DNA of 64,000 nucleotides from the NCBI GenBank assembly GCA_036346355.1, contig CM070590.1, forward strand, positions 41,449,749 to 41,513,748, read 5' to 3'. The stretch's first letter is position 1; each line of letters starts with the position of its first letter. A program made the position numbers and the translations under genes. Source of the stretch: Rhipidocladum racemiflorum (taxonomy: Eukaryota; Streptophyta; Magnoliopsida; Poales; Poaceae). Positions 1 through 11,083 of the stretch are shown here, one piece after another. The notes under the pieces are model-generated. The model ran no database searches. It was not told where the DNA came from and saw only the letters and a list, made by a program, of their open reading frames with translations.

Positions 1-1182
1 TGATGGCACGTGGTGCATGGTAATCAACTGGGGTTTGATAAACAGCTTTCGACCGGGGCATGTGGCAAGAGTAATCAGTGGGCCGATTGTGGCATTGGGA
101 GTGTTGATTTGGTTTTTCGGGTAGTCTTGCCCTGGTCACTCTAAGGACTTAACCTTGCAAGCCTTTGAACTGGGTCATACTTGCAACCACATGGCTGGAA
201 TGGGACGGCCCTAGTTGACTAAGTCGCTAAGGACTCACTTGTGGAGCCTCAGGGTGTCGATTACACCGTTTGTGTGATTATGCGGGGAGCGTATCGTGGC
301 GTGGGCCAGTACCCATCTAACGGTGTGTTGGTCCCATACTTCGCCTTGGCTAAGGGAAGGGATGGTGTAGAGCACGCATCGAGAGGACCACCTGTGTTGT
401 TTGAGGCTTCCGAAAGGCTTTGTTACTGAACTCGCCTTTGTGGTGTTTGACTGTATCTTGTGGGTAAAGTGCATAACCTCTGCAGAGTGTAGAATCTATT
501 TGAATAAGCCGAGTCCACTGCATGGACAATGCTCGGGAATTACAGTCAAGGGGTAGACTTTACGAAAATAACTTGGTTTTGAAAAGATGGGTTGGTTTAA
601 CAAGGAAGATGATGGAAATATGGTTTAGGATGGGAAAAATGTTTGTTAAACTTCTTGAAAAGTTATTTATGCTTTACTTATTTCTCTTTGCTTCGAATCT
701 ACTTTTATTACTTGTCAAAAGTCAAGCATCGCAAATATACCTGAGCTATTCCTTTGTACCAAGCCATGCATATAGTATATTAGCTTGCATTCTCAGGCAT
801 GACTTGTTGAGTACCAAGTACTCACCCTTGCCTCAACACAATACCGCTTGAAGAGGAGACTACGCCCGATTTTAGGAGGAGGAGTTCCAAGAGGACCCGT
901 CTACTTAGGGAAGCGAGCCCACAGTTGCTGTGGTATACTGGATGGCGCCACGAAGTTTATTTGATTTTCCGCTGTTATTTCTCTTTTAATAAGTTTCGCC
1001 TTGCCAGGCATATATTTGTAACTTGGCCATAAGGTCGAGTAACCCTTTGATTATTTAAATAAAGTAGTATCGTTTGGTATGATTGTGATATATACCGATG
1101 TTAAGACTGTGTGCACTAAGCGCTGTTCTGGACTAGTGCTGAATACACAGAGGGTCGGATTTGCAAATTCGGGGTCCCGACA
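1..1182 (+). repeat. 3' part of the 5' LTR of element A
   Basis: This segment matches 8774-9960 with scattered substitutions and short indels. It ends in CCCGACA, directly before the primer binding site. A candidate third exon block near 850 has lost its acceptor AG here: the 3' LTR reads CCAG before TTGAAGAGG, while this copy reads CCGC. Confidence 0.93.
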
Positions 1183-1186
1183 GAGG

Positions 1187-1199
1187 TGGTATCAGAGCC
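1187..1199 (+). other. Primer binding site of A (initiator Met tRNA type)
   Basis: TGGTATCAGAGCC begins four bases after the LTR end. It matches the complement of the 3' end of plant initiator methionine tRNA, the usual primer for this group. Confidence 0.9.
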
Positions 1200-1401
1200 A
1201 TACTTGACTGTAGGCTCAACCCTAAGCTAGAATGGTCGTAGTGAGGATAAAACCTATTTTCTAAAGCTAAAAATTTGTGAAGACAAGAAATGACATCTCG
1301 ACTTATCCCCTTCTCTCTTTTCTTGTCTCTTGCTGAAATTTTCCCTTACCTTGTCACAATTTAAAGATTCCGGGTTCTTACGTAAAGCACTCTTGTGACA
1401 G

Positions 1402-2118
1402 ATGGAGGAAGAGTTCAACTACGTTGATCTGGGAGTTGGTCACGCTGCAGAACTTTGGCATATGCTACAGACTCTCGGAGATTTTGAGAAGCCCCAATAC
1501 CAAGTGGAAGTGATCAGACAAGCAGGATTGATCAAGGCTTGTGACGTGAGGATTGAGGTACCTGCTAGGAAAAAGGGCCCAGGCAATCGCCCGATACACT
1601 GCACTGCCAGGAGATCTACAATGCAGATGGGTATCCAAGAAGTATCACGACGAGCAATGCGGCACATTACCCGTATCTACACCAGAGAATTGGAGAGTAC
1701 GGTGTTCCGTTACCATCCGCGCAGCGATAACCTTCTCGACCCGAAGGAGATTCAGGATGAGGATGCCACGGTTACACAGTTGGCACGATTTGTCGTCGCC
1801 CAGGAGGATGTACTAGATAATACAAGCAAGGAGCTACGGAAGGCCCGCAAGGAGATCACGACAGAGAAGAACAGATGGCGGGAAGCTCAAGAGTATGTGG
1901 CACACCTTCTACGAAGGATTGACGAGTTGGAGATGACTTTGTACGGACTGCACCCAGAGCGATTTCGAGCTACACGAGCCGATCCAGAGGAGTCGATCTC
2001 GATGAGGACACCGCTTCTTCGACTACCACAGAGGACACGATTCTTTGGACATGGCGATCGTTACGCCTATGCCACAAAGACCTGCATACCAGGCCGTGGA
2101 GGTTTTCTCGATGAGTGA
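1402..2118 (+). CDS. ORF0 of element A, 238 codons, between the 5' LTR and gag
   Basis: This frame lies upstream of gag and is uninterrupted, unlike the rest of A. It runs from the ATG preceded by GACAG to a TGA. The first ~105 residues look globular. Residues ~115-180 are rich in E, K, R, L and A with heptad-like spacing (for example LRKARKEITTEKNRW), suggesting a coiled coil. The protein ends in GGFLDE. B has a homologue at 23523 with the same start context and the same C-terminal end. Compared with B, part of the C-terminal third of A (about residues 198-216) appears to be read in a shifted frame restored by a second indel. No enzymatic motif is visible. An ORF0 in this place is known, as I recall, from rice RIRE3 and RIRE8; its function is unknown. 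Confidence 0.75.
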   Translation: MEEEFNYVDLGVGHAAELWHMLQTLGDFEKPQYQVEVIRQAGLIKACDVRIEVPARKKGPGNRPIHCTARRSTMQMGIQEVSRRAMRHITRIYTRELESTVFRYHPRSDNLLDPKEIQDEDATVTQLARFVVAQEDVLDNTSKELRKARKEITTEKNRWREAQEYVAHLLRRIDELEMTLYGLHPERFRATRADPEESISMRTPLLRLPQRTRFFGHGDRYAYATKTCIPGRGGFLDE

Positions 2119-2162
2119 GCATAGGTTCTATAGTGAGACTCCTTCGCCGAGTCGAGTCATAG

Positions 2163-2297
2163 AATAAAGAGTCACCCTTTAGGCGTTAGACTCCAAGAGT
2201 TAGTTCGATTTGGATTTGCTTTGTTTGCTGAGTGTGCAGTATGTGTTGCAAGGCCCTTAGGCATTGTAAGCAGCCATACCAAGTTATTAATAATAAA
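2163..2297 (+). promoter_or_regulatory. Two AATAAA signals between ORF0 and gag of A
   Basis: AATAAA occurs at 2163-2168 and 2292-2297 in the spacer between the ORF0 stop and the gag ATG. B has the same two sites (24338-24343, 24438-24443). They could end an ORF0-only transcript. This is inferred from position only. Confidence 0.35.
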
Positions 2298-2395
2298 GTT
2301 GGACCTTAAGGCTACACCTTTTGCCCCGCATAAGTTCCATATTACTTGTCTATTCTTGTTTCCCTCTCATCTCTAAACCTAGAGCAAATCGACAG

Positions 2396-3520
2396 ATGGT
2401 GAACACCCGTGGGAACTTTGGAAGCAATGGGAGTGGTTCTCGCCCAGCAGAAAACCCCAATGATGGAGCACCAGCACCGCCACTGGATATGCAGAGTTTT
2501 GGAGCCTTTCTTGCTGCCCAGACTCAGTTGATGCATGCTATGATGCAACAAATGCAGCACGTCACTGCTCAGGCCACTGCTAATCAAGTTAATCGGGGAC
2601 CACGCTTGAGAATACAAGGCTGTCGAGTTCATGAGGACTCACCCACCCACTTTCTCCGGGAATGCCAATCCATTGAGGCCGATGATTGGTTAAGATCAAT
2701 CGAGAGGAAGCTACACATAGCTCAATGCATAGGGAATGAGAAGGTACTTTACGCTTCTCATCGCTTGGAAGGAACAAATTGCACGAATGGTGGGAGAACT
2801 TCGTGCACGCAGAGAACCCTCAAGATATCACTTGGGAAGAGTTCACAATTGCATTCCGACAGTATCACGTGCTGAAGGAATCATGGACCTTAAGAAGGAG
2901 GAGTTCAGAGACAGAAGCAAGGTAATCACCAAAGGGTCGACTACTGAACAAGTTCACCCAGCTAGCACGCTACGCACTGAGGATGTAGCGACAGATAAAT
3001 CCAGGCATGCCTCGCTTTTATGAAGGGACTTAACTCAGGATTGCAAGTAGGGTTGATCACCCACACCTTTCCAGATTTCCAAGAATTGGTGAATAAGGCA
3101 CTTATTCTTGAGGACAAAGCGCAAGGAACTGGATGAGAATAGGAAGCGCAGGATGCAACAGCAAGGATCACGCCAGTGGGAACGCAGCGCTTGAGAGTTG
3201 CACCAAATCAATTCTTCGATTCCAACCCCAGAATGCAACTAGGACACCCTCCCCAGCACCTCGACCTGCCAATCGTAACTATCGGACCCCAGCCCCGCTA
3301 GAAACACTACTCCGTGCAAATCGGCAAGGAACAGTGAGGCGTCATTACAATCGCAACGAGCCGTGACACTTTGCCAACATGATTGTCCGAAGAAGACAGC
3401 AGAGCGACCCGATTCGCTTCAATCTAGGAACCACCCCCAGCTAGGACGCCAAAGCACCGTGAGCCACACCCTGCATCGTGGTGAGAGGCCGAGTCAACCA
3501 TGTCACCGCAGATGCCTTTG
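2396..3520 (+). pseudogene. gag: gag of element A, frameshifted
   Basis: It starts at ATG 2396 (MVNTRGNFG), directly after GACAG, as in B. The N-terminal ~65 residues are Q/M/A-rich. Gag-like peptides then appear in changing frames, such as the WLRSIERKLHIAQC block near 2690 and a MKGLNSGLQVGL-type block near 3020. Indels break the frame near 2600, 2780 and 2860 and again downstream. The zinc-knuckle region near 3345-3400 is damaged: the CCHC pattern is no longer readable and a stop follows NEP. The family role is packaging element RNA into cytoplasmic particles. This copy is not functional. Confidence 0.85.
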
Positions 3521-6503
3521 CAAAATGCTACGGACGTCGTCTTTGGGTAAGTTACTTGTTAACTCAGTACCTGCAACAGTTTTGTTTGACTCTGGAGCTT
3601 CGCATTCGTTTGTTTCGCAAGGCTTTGCTGCTAGAAATGACTTGAGAATTGCAAGACTTAAGTGCATGCTTTTAGTTCAAACCCCTGGTTCCGAACTCCG
3701 AACGGAAGTAGGATGTTCCGGGGTGAGAATACTAATAGATGGAATAGAGTTCCTAGCAAACCTTATAATTTTGGAGACCCAGACCTTAGATGTTATATTG
3801 GGAATGGATTGGTTATCCAAGCACAAGGCTGTATTGGATTGTGGACGAAGGACTATCTCAGTTGAGAGCCCGTGTGGGAAGAAAGTGGAATTTCAAGCCA
3901 CTGCAGTTAGAGATGGACAGTTGATGGTTAACAGTACCAAGGCAATCAGCATAGAGGATGTCCCGGTAGTGAATGAGTACCCCGATGTTTTTCCCGAAGA
4001 TCTACAGTATGCCGCCAAACAGGGACATAGAGTTTGTGATAGAGCTTGTACTGCACTGCACCGATAGCAAAGAGACCCTATCGGATGTCTACCGAGGAGT
4101 TGGTAGAAATGAAGAAACAGCTAGAAGAGTTAATGGAAAAGGATTTATCGCATCGAGTTCGTCGCCGTGGGGAGCACCGCTTCTGATTGTCAAGAAGAAG
4201 GACGGGAGTTTCAGGATGTGCATTGACTACCGTGCACTCAATGAAGTCACCGTGAAGAATAAGTATCCGCTACCCACGATTGAAGATTAGTTTTATCAGT
4301 AAAGAGGAGCCGAGTTTTCTCCAAGATTGATGCGAGATCGGGATACCATCGATTGAAGATCCGATCAGGAGGATATTCGAAGATCGCATTCTCGTCAAGA
4401 TATGGACATTACGAGTTTCTGATTATGTCCTTTGGGTCGAAATTTAACGAATGCGCCAAATTATTTCATGAATATGATGAATAAGGTGTTCATGGAATAT
4501 TTGGACAAGTTTGTCGTCGTGTTCATAGACGATATCCTAATCTACTCCAAGACAGGAGGATGAACATGCCGAACACTTAAGGCGAGTTTTGGAAAAGCTG
4601 AGGAACACAACTTTTCGCCAAGTTCAGCAAGTGTGATTTTTGGAAGGACAAGGTGGAGTTTCTTGGACATGTAATGACCGCAGAAGGAGTCGCCGTAGAT
4701 CCAAGCAAAGTAGAAGCTGTGTTACATTGGGAGCAGTACGAGGGGCGTGACCTGCATTCGGAGTTTCCTTGGAATGGCAGGATACTACCGCCGTTTCATT
4801 GAAGGCTTTTCGACAATCGCGAAACCTCTTACGCAATTGCTGAAGAAGGAAAAGAAGTTTGCATGGACGCCAGAATGTGAGAAAGGATTTCAGGAGCTGA
4901 AGAAGCGATTGACATCAGCACCGGTGTTAGTTCTACCGGATGTTGCTCAAAGCTTCGATATTTATTGTGACGCATCGCGCCAAGGACTTGGATGTGTGCT
5001 GATGCAGAATGGAAAGGTCGTCGCGTATGCATCAAGGCAGTTGAGGCCGCATTAGAAGTAAAGCCTACCCTAGAGGATCAGATCCGAGAAGGACAGAAGG
5101 ATGATGACAAGATCCGCAGGATTAAGTCCGTCAAGGAGGAAGGCAAGGCAGAGGACTTCAAGTTGGATGAGCAAGGCACGTTGTGGATGAAGGATCGTAT
5201 TTGTGTGCCTAACAAAAAGGAGTTAAAGCAACTGATTTTGGAAGAAGCCCATGACTCCAAGTACTCAATTCACCCTGGAAGCGCCAAGATGTATCAGGAT
5301 CTAAAGGAGAGATTCTGGTGGCCGAGTATGAAACGAGAAGTTGCCGAGCATGTTGCATTGTGCGACGTATGCCAGAGAGTCAAGGCAATGCATCAGAGAC
5401 CAGCAGGATTGCTACAACCGCTGAAGATACGAGTGGAAGTGGGAGGAAATCGGAATGGATTTCATTACCGGTTTGTCGAAGACTCAAGGAGGTTATGACT
5501 CCATATGGGTTATAGTGGATCGCTTGACTAAAGTAGCCCATTTTATCCCGTGAAGACCACTTACTCGGGAGATAAATTAGCGGAATTATACATGATCGAT
5601 TGTTTGTTTGCACGGAGTGCCAAAGGGATTGTATCGGACAGAGGTACCCAATTTACCTCAAGGTTACGGAATAAGTTGCATGAAGCCATGGGAACCCGTT
5701 TAAACTTCAAGACAGCCTTATCATCCACAGACGGATGGGCAGACCAGAAAGAGTCAACCAGATTCGGAGGATATGTTGAGAGCTTGTGCATTGGCTTATG
5801 CTACCTCTTGGGATAAGAGTTTGCCGTATGCCGAGTTCAGTTACAACAATAGTTATCAGGCTAGTTTACTGAGATGTCACCTTTTGAGGCCTTTGTATGG
5901 TCGACCCTGTCGGACGCCATTGAATTGGAATGAGACCGTGGCGAGCGCCGTGTCTTTGGGCTTTGATATTATTCAAGAGGCTGAAGAAGCGGATCGCTAT
6001 GATTAGGGAAAGGTTGAAGATAGCCCAATCTCGACAAAAGAGTTATGCTGACAATCGTCGCCGAGATTTGAGTTTTGAACCAGAAGACTTTGTATACCTC
6101 CGAGTTACGCCTCTCAGGGGAGTTAAGAGGTTCCATGCCAAAGGGAAACTTGCACCCCGTTATGTTGGACCATTTAAGATTTTGAGCCGCAGAGGCGAAG
6201 TTGCTTATCAGCTGGAGTTGCCACAGTCGTTGGCAGGGGTACATGATGTATTCCATGTGTCCCAGTTAAAGAAGTGTCTTCGAGTTAGGAGGAACAGAAC
6301 CTTAATCGTTAGAATCAATTGAGTTGCAAGAGGATTTGACCTATAAGGAGTATCCCGTGAGGATTCTAGACACAATGGATCGAGAAACTAGAAACAAGTC
6401 AACCCGTTTCTGTAGAGTTCAGTGGAGCAACCATGCAGAGAGCGAAGCGACTTGGGAGCGCGAAGAGGATTTGAAGAAAGAATTTCCAAACCTATTCCTT
6501 TAG
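3520..6503 (+). pseudogene. pol: pol of element A: protease, RT, partial RNase H, integrase, chromodomain; multiply broken
   Basis: The protease active-site motif DSGAS is at 3588 in a frame open for most of the domain. Reverse transcriptase follows (~4080-4720) with the FIDD catalytic motif near 4522, interrupted by frameshifts near 4030, 4290 and 4440. RNase H starts well (CDAS near 4969), but the sequence jumps at the GCCGCAT repeat (5046-5052) into the integrase N-terminus. Compared with B, 352 bp are lost, including the rest of RNase H. The integrase zinc-binding segment (5250-5390) and core (SDRGTQF near 5635) are recognisable but frameshifted near 5540, 5720 and 5870. The C-terminal chromodomain (about 6345-6500, TWEREEDLKKEFPN) ends at TAG 6501-6503. 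Chromodomains in this group are thought to steer integration to modified chromatin. Confidence 0.9.
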
Positions 6504-6511
6504 TAAGCCCT

Positions 6512-6549
6512 GAATCTCGGGGACGAGATTCTATTAAGGGGGGGAGGTT
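6512..6549 (+). other. Hairpin and polypurine tract of element A
   Basis: GAATCTCG-GGGA-CGAGATTC (6512-6531) is a perfect 8-bp inverted repeat. The G-rich polypurine tract follows directly and ends at the 3' LTR start (6550). The tract is the usual plus-strand DNA primer. Confidence 0.85.
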
Positions 6550-6958
6550 TGTAACACCCCAAAATTTTGCTTTTCTTAAATTCATGTGTGATTTGGCACT
6601 TTGGTGAATTTTTGGAATTTTCTGGAATTTATATGGATTTATTTGGGATTTATTTGAATTTATTCCATTTTGAAATAATTGAAGAATTTAATTTTGCAAA
6701 TAAATTTTTGTTGGAAATATTTTATTTGAGTCCAAAATGATCCAAAGTATTTTCCAGAATTTTTCCGAATTTTTACGAGTCATTTGCTATTTTTAATGAA
6801 TTAAATGAATTCTTGGGAATTATTTTAATTATTAAATCATTGGAAAAATCAAATTCGGGTCAAATCTTGTTCATCCGATCGAGCCCGAGTCAGGACTCGA
6901 GTTCGAGTCCGACCGACCGGCCAGCCGTGGCCGCTCGACCGAGTTCGTTCGACGCGAG

Positions 6959-7643
6959 CCGTTGGATCGAGATCCAACGGGCGCGTCATCGTTCGATCCG
7001 ACCGGAGACGGACTGCTCCGTGGGCGGCCGTGTGCGTTAGGGTTTCGTGTGTTGCGCGCGACGTCGAGGCACTATTTAAAGCCCCAAGGCCGCCCGTTGA
7101 AGCTACATCGCGTGCGCACCTTTTCCTCGAAGTTTGAGCCCTAGCGCCGCCGTCTAGCCGCAAAAGCTCGCCGTAGTTGCCTCTCTCTTCCACCGCGTTC
7201 CTCTGACGATTCCGCCGCCGGCAAGCCGTTTCCGCCGCAACCAGGACCGGATCCGGAACCCCCGAAGCCAGGCGCACCTGTTGAGTGCACTCACTTGGCC
7301 GGAGACGCCCCGAAGCGCCGCTGCCGTGGTCGTCATCCTCAGCGCCGGTGAGCCCGCGCCGCCGCGAAGCCATCGCGATCGAAGCTCGGTGAACCGCCGA
7401 TCCAAATCGGACGGTTGAGGGGAGCCCACGTTCTATCCCACCCCTAAGATCCCAGATTAGATCGGGACCGTTGGATCAAGATCCAACGGCCCATAATCGG
7501 CCACGTTGCTTGTAACGTGGGTAACGTTACGGGTTAGGGTTAATTTCAACCGTTGGATCAAGATCCAACGGCTCAGATCCGCCGCGTTAATCCAAAACGT
7601 GAAACCGAGACCCAATCCATACCGTCGGATTTTAAATCGACGG
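6959..7643 (+). repeat. Dispersed 22-bp palindromes in the LTR of A
   Basis: CCGTTGGATC-NN-GATCCAACGG occurs at 6959-6980, 7468-7489 and 7550-7571. A diverged copy (CCGTCGGATT-TT-AAATCGACGG) lies at 7622-7643. The same palindrome recurs in both LTRs of B and, altered, in C. The copies lie on both sides of the TATA box. Confidence 0.85.
7073..7080 (+). promoter_or_regulatory. TATA-like box of the A LTR
   Basis: TATTTAAA lies in a GC-rich context followed by a leader without ATG. The equivalent is TATTTAA at 20464-20470 and 29657-29663 in B, and on the minus strand at 35384-35390 in C. Transcription would start about 30 bp downstream, leaving roughly 2.8 kb of R-U5 leader. Confidence 0.6.
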
Positions 7644-7747
7644 CCGTGATTGCGCCACGCGTCGGGAAGCTTGACCGCCATGTCGGCACAAGACTTGCAG
7701 CGTGAGCCGACACGGCGGGCCCGCGTGGGCGGGGCAAAACCGCACCA

Positions 7748-7928
7748 TGACGTCATCGGCGTCCACGGTGAAGGCCCGCTTGTCGCCGGCTGTCCCGGCC
7801 GGTGTCTTGGACGTCAGCAATGACGTCACCCGAGTGGACCCACATGTCAGTCTCACGTGGAGCCGTGGACCGAGTCCACCGTAGACCCGAGCCAAGCGTG
7901 GACCAAGTCCATGGACCGGCTGACGTCA
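7748..7928 (+). promoter_or_regulatory. Cluster of TGACGTCA octamers in the A LTR
   Basis: Perfect palindromic TGACGTCA sites are at 7748-7755, 7821-7828 and 7921-7928. ACGT-core sequences of the CACGTG type lie nearby. Plant bZIP factors bind this octamer class. Homologous clusters are in both B LTRs. Function is inferred. Confidence 0.5.
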
Positions 7929-9960
7929 GCCAGCCAATCAGAGGCTGCCACGTGTCACCGATGACGCAATAATTAATTTCCGAAAAAAGAAAATGATTTA
8001 ATAAATCGGTTTAATAATTGATTTGAATTTCAAAACTTCAAACGCTTATAACTTTTGCGTTTCAACTCCGATTTGAGTGATTCAAATTTCTAAATTTGTA
8101 TAAAATTGAGATCTACCTAAATATGAATTTTATTTAATTTTTGGACTAAAGTTTTTCTCTGTAATATTATTTAATTGATTATTTAAACTTTAAATAATCA
8201 TAACTTTTGCGTTTTAACTCCAAATTTGACGATTCCAGTTTCTAAAAATCCAGAAAATTATGTTCTCTCTGTTTATGGATTTTATTTGGAGTTTTGGGAT
8301 CTTTTTGCCTAGTGTTTATTTGTGTATTTGCTATTTGCACGCTTTACGAGTAGACGTTGAAGTGCCGGAAGGATTCGAGGGAGAAGTGTGACTCAGGATC
8401 CAACTCAAGACCAAGAGCAAGTACTTTTTGAAGGCAAGTTGTGCTTTGACCATGTTGATCCTATTTCGAAATCTATTTTGATTTAAACTATTGCATGCTA
8501 GTTCAATTAGAAAAATACTTTGTTTAAACATGGGGGTTAGATAAATACCAATTTGCTATATGACACCTTGATTACTTAAGTATGTGCCATGACCCTTTGT
8601 CACCCTAGTTGTGGTTTACTAGTTGGATATTATTAAATTGCCAACATGGGTTTAGACCGTTGTAGTATGCTGCTTAGACCTGCTACGTGCTCATGACATG
8701 ATTTTGGACAATCAAATGCTAATATGGACTTAATGATATATTGAACCTGTTTTGGAAAAGTATCATGTGATGTTGATGGCACGTGGTGCATGGTAATCAA
8801 CTGGGGTTTGATAAACAGTTTTCGACCGGGGCATGTGGCAAGAGTAATCAGGTGGGCCAGTTGTGGCATTGGGAGTGTTGATTTGGTTTTGGGTAGTCTT
8901 GCCCTGGTCACTCTAAGGACTTAACCTTGCAAGCCTTTGAACTGGGTCATACTTGCAACCACATGGCTGGAATGGGACGGCCCTAGTTGACTAAGTCGCT
9001 AAGGACTCACTTGTGGAGCCTCAGGGTGTCAGTTACACCTTTTGTGTGATTATGCGGGGAGCGTATCGTGGCTGTGGCCAGGTACCCATCTAACGGTGTG
9101 TTGGTCCCATACTTCGCCTTGGCTAAGGGAAGGGATGGTGTAGAGCACGTCTGGAGAGGACCACTGTGTTGTTTGAGGCTTCAAAGGCTTTGTTACTGGA
9201 ACTCGCCTTTGTGGTGTTTGACTGTATCTTGTGGGTAAAGTGCATAACCTCTGCAGAGTGTAGAATCTATTTGAATAGCCGAGTCCACGGTCTTTGGACA
9301 ATGCTCGGGAATTACAGTCAAGGGGTAGACTTTACGAAAATAACTTGGTTTTGAAAAGATGGGTTGGTTTAACAAGGAAGATGATGGAAATATGGTTTAG
9401 GATGGGAAAAATGTTTGTTAAACTTCTTGAAAAGTTATTTATGCTTTACTTATTTCTCTTTGCTTCGAATCTACTTTTATTACTTGTCAAAAGTCTGTTT
9501 CTGCAAATATACCACTGAGCTATTCCTTTGTACCAAGCCATGCATATAGTATATTAGCTTGCATTCTGTGCATGACTTGTCGAGTACCAAGTACTCACCC
9601 TTGCCTCAACACAATACCAGTTGAAGAGGAGACTACGCCAGTTCGGAGGAGGAGTTCCAAGAGGACCCGTCTACTTAGGAAGCGAGCGATCAGTTGCCTG
9701 TGGTATCTTGGATGGCGCCACAGTTTATTTGATTTTCATTTCTGTTATTTCTCTTTTAATAAGTTTCGCCTTGCAAGGCATATATTTGTAACTTGGCCAT
9801 AAGGTCGAGTAACCCTTTGATTATTTAAATAAAGTACTCTGATAGTATCGTTTGGTATGATTGTGATATATACCGATGTTAAGACTGTGTGCACTAGCGC
9901 GTTCCTGGACTAGTGCTGAATACACAGAGGGTCCGGATTTGCAAATTCGGGGTCCCGACA

Positions 9961-11083
9961 TGTGACCCCGGGAGTGCCCACTACTTCTCATCAATCCATC
10001 GCCGGAGGTTAAGGCAAGTGTATTGGAATGGGTAGCGAGTTGTAGATCGCTAGTTTTGATGATTTGAAATTGAATTTATGATGCGATAACATGTCATGCT
10101 TTAATGCTTGCTATTGGTATGATGAAAATGATCCACTATGATTCTATTCCATGATTGGTTTAAGTAAATGAGCAAATTATTTTATGATGTTGGCATCTTT
10201 GCATTCATGGCATGAGACATGGCGAGGGCGGTGAGAAAGTCATAACTAGTCCGGTAAGGTCGGTGAGAAAGTTATGACTAGTCCGTAACGCCATTGAGTA
10301 AGACCTACATCGTGATTCCATCCACGTGGTGAATGAAAGCGAGGAGTAGGCACCCTCCATCTACGGGATGGAAGGGGGGAGAGGGTGCACGCCGACGGGT
10401 GTGCAGTCAGCTATACCGGTATAAGCTTCTAGGAGATATGAGCATTGCATTGCATCGCATTGCATACATGATGATGATGATATGTGAACAATGATTTTGA
10501 GACATGAATATGATGTTGAATATGAGATTATGACTTGACCATGATGTTGAGCATGGTATGTAGTGTTGTTACATTGAATTGTTTTTTTTTTTGGCCATTG
10601 CAATATACTTGCTGAGTGATGAACTCACGCTTGTGTTTTATGTTGTTTTTAGGTACTTTGAGACCGGCATGCGGGAAAGGGGTTTAGCTACACTTCTACA
10701 CGTAGCTCCACATTCATAGTCTATGTTTAATCACTTGGAGACATGATAATAAGATTTGTGCCATGAAACTTGGTGCTCGGCTTGGTTTTGAGCTAAAGTT
10801 CATCTTTTGCTTCACTATAATTGGTGAAATGGTTGAATTCGCTGTTGGTAGATATAAGTGTTGCCATATCCATTGTTATTGCTGTTTTAGTTGTCATTTA
10901 CCAAGCTATATCTTGTCTTACTATTGTTGTTGCTTCGAAGCATGAGAAACAAAGGAGATGCTGCCGAAATTTTCGGTTTTAGCATTTGCTACTTTGTTGT
11001 AATTTATGTTAATTTGTGGTATTTAGATGTTGTTTAGTCTATGTTTGGCAGCATTCAGGCATACTAGAGGATGCGGTGTTACA
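9961..11083 (+). repeat. Distal part of the X1 5' LTR
   Basis: It is nearly identical to 16408-17527 and ends in GGTGTTACA. Its upstream part lies beyond element A, outside the window. An exon-like block ends at AAG|GCAAGT near 10015. Confidence 0.9.
10442..10466 (+). repeat. GCATT pentamer run in the X LTR
   Basis: This is a short run of GCATT-type units, repeated in the 3' LTR near 16888-16912. It appears in longer form on the opposite strand in D (36501-36534). Confidence 0.6.

Larger units (their letters stand above)
1..9960 (+). mobile_element. Element A: decayed Tekay/Del-like chromovirus (Ty3/Gypsy), 5' end beyond the window
   Basis: The order is 5' LTR (partial), initiator-Met primer site, ORF0, gag, protease, reverse transcriptase, RNase H, integrase, chromodomain, polypurine tract and 3' LTR. 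Base 1 aligns with base 8774 of the 3' LTR. The domain order and C-terminal chromodomain place it among chromoviruses; Tekay/Del is the best fit by motif recognition. Gag and pol carry many frameshifts and a 352-bp deletion, so it cannot make its own proteins. Base 9961 continues an X-family LTR at the position matching 16408, so A sits inside the 5' LTR of X1, probably with target duplication TGTGA. The left copy of that duplication is outside the window. Confidence 0.93.
6550..9960 (+). repeat. 3' LTR of element A, 3.41 kb
   Basis: It starts TGTAACACCCC and ends CCCGACA, and has the same structure as the B and C LTRs. The AT-rich U3 start is followed by a GC-rich segment (6880-7930) with a TATTTAAA box, palindromes and TGACGTCA octamers, then an AT-rich tail. 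Little in it is convincingly coding. A candidate exon block at 8354-8433 ends at AAG|GCAAGT. It is 80 nt long instead of the 81 nt seen in B, so the frame is broken here. Confidence 0.95.

Noticed and set aside
1187..1199. Possible tRNA gene fragments at the primer sites
   Set aside because: Only the 12-13-base primer complement is present, with no cloverleaf around it.
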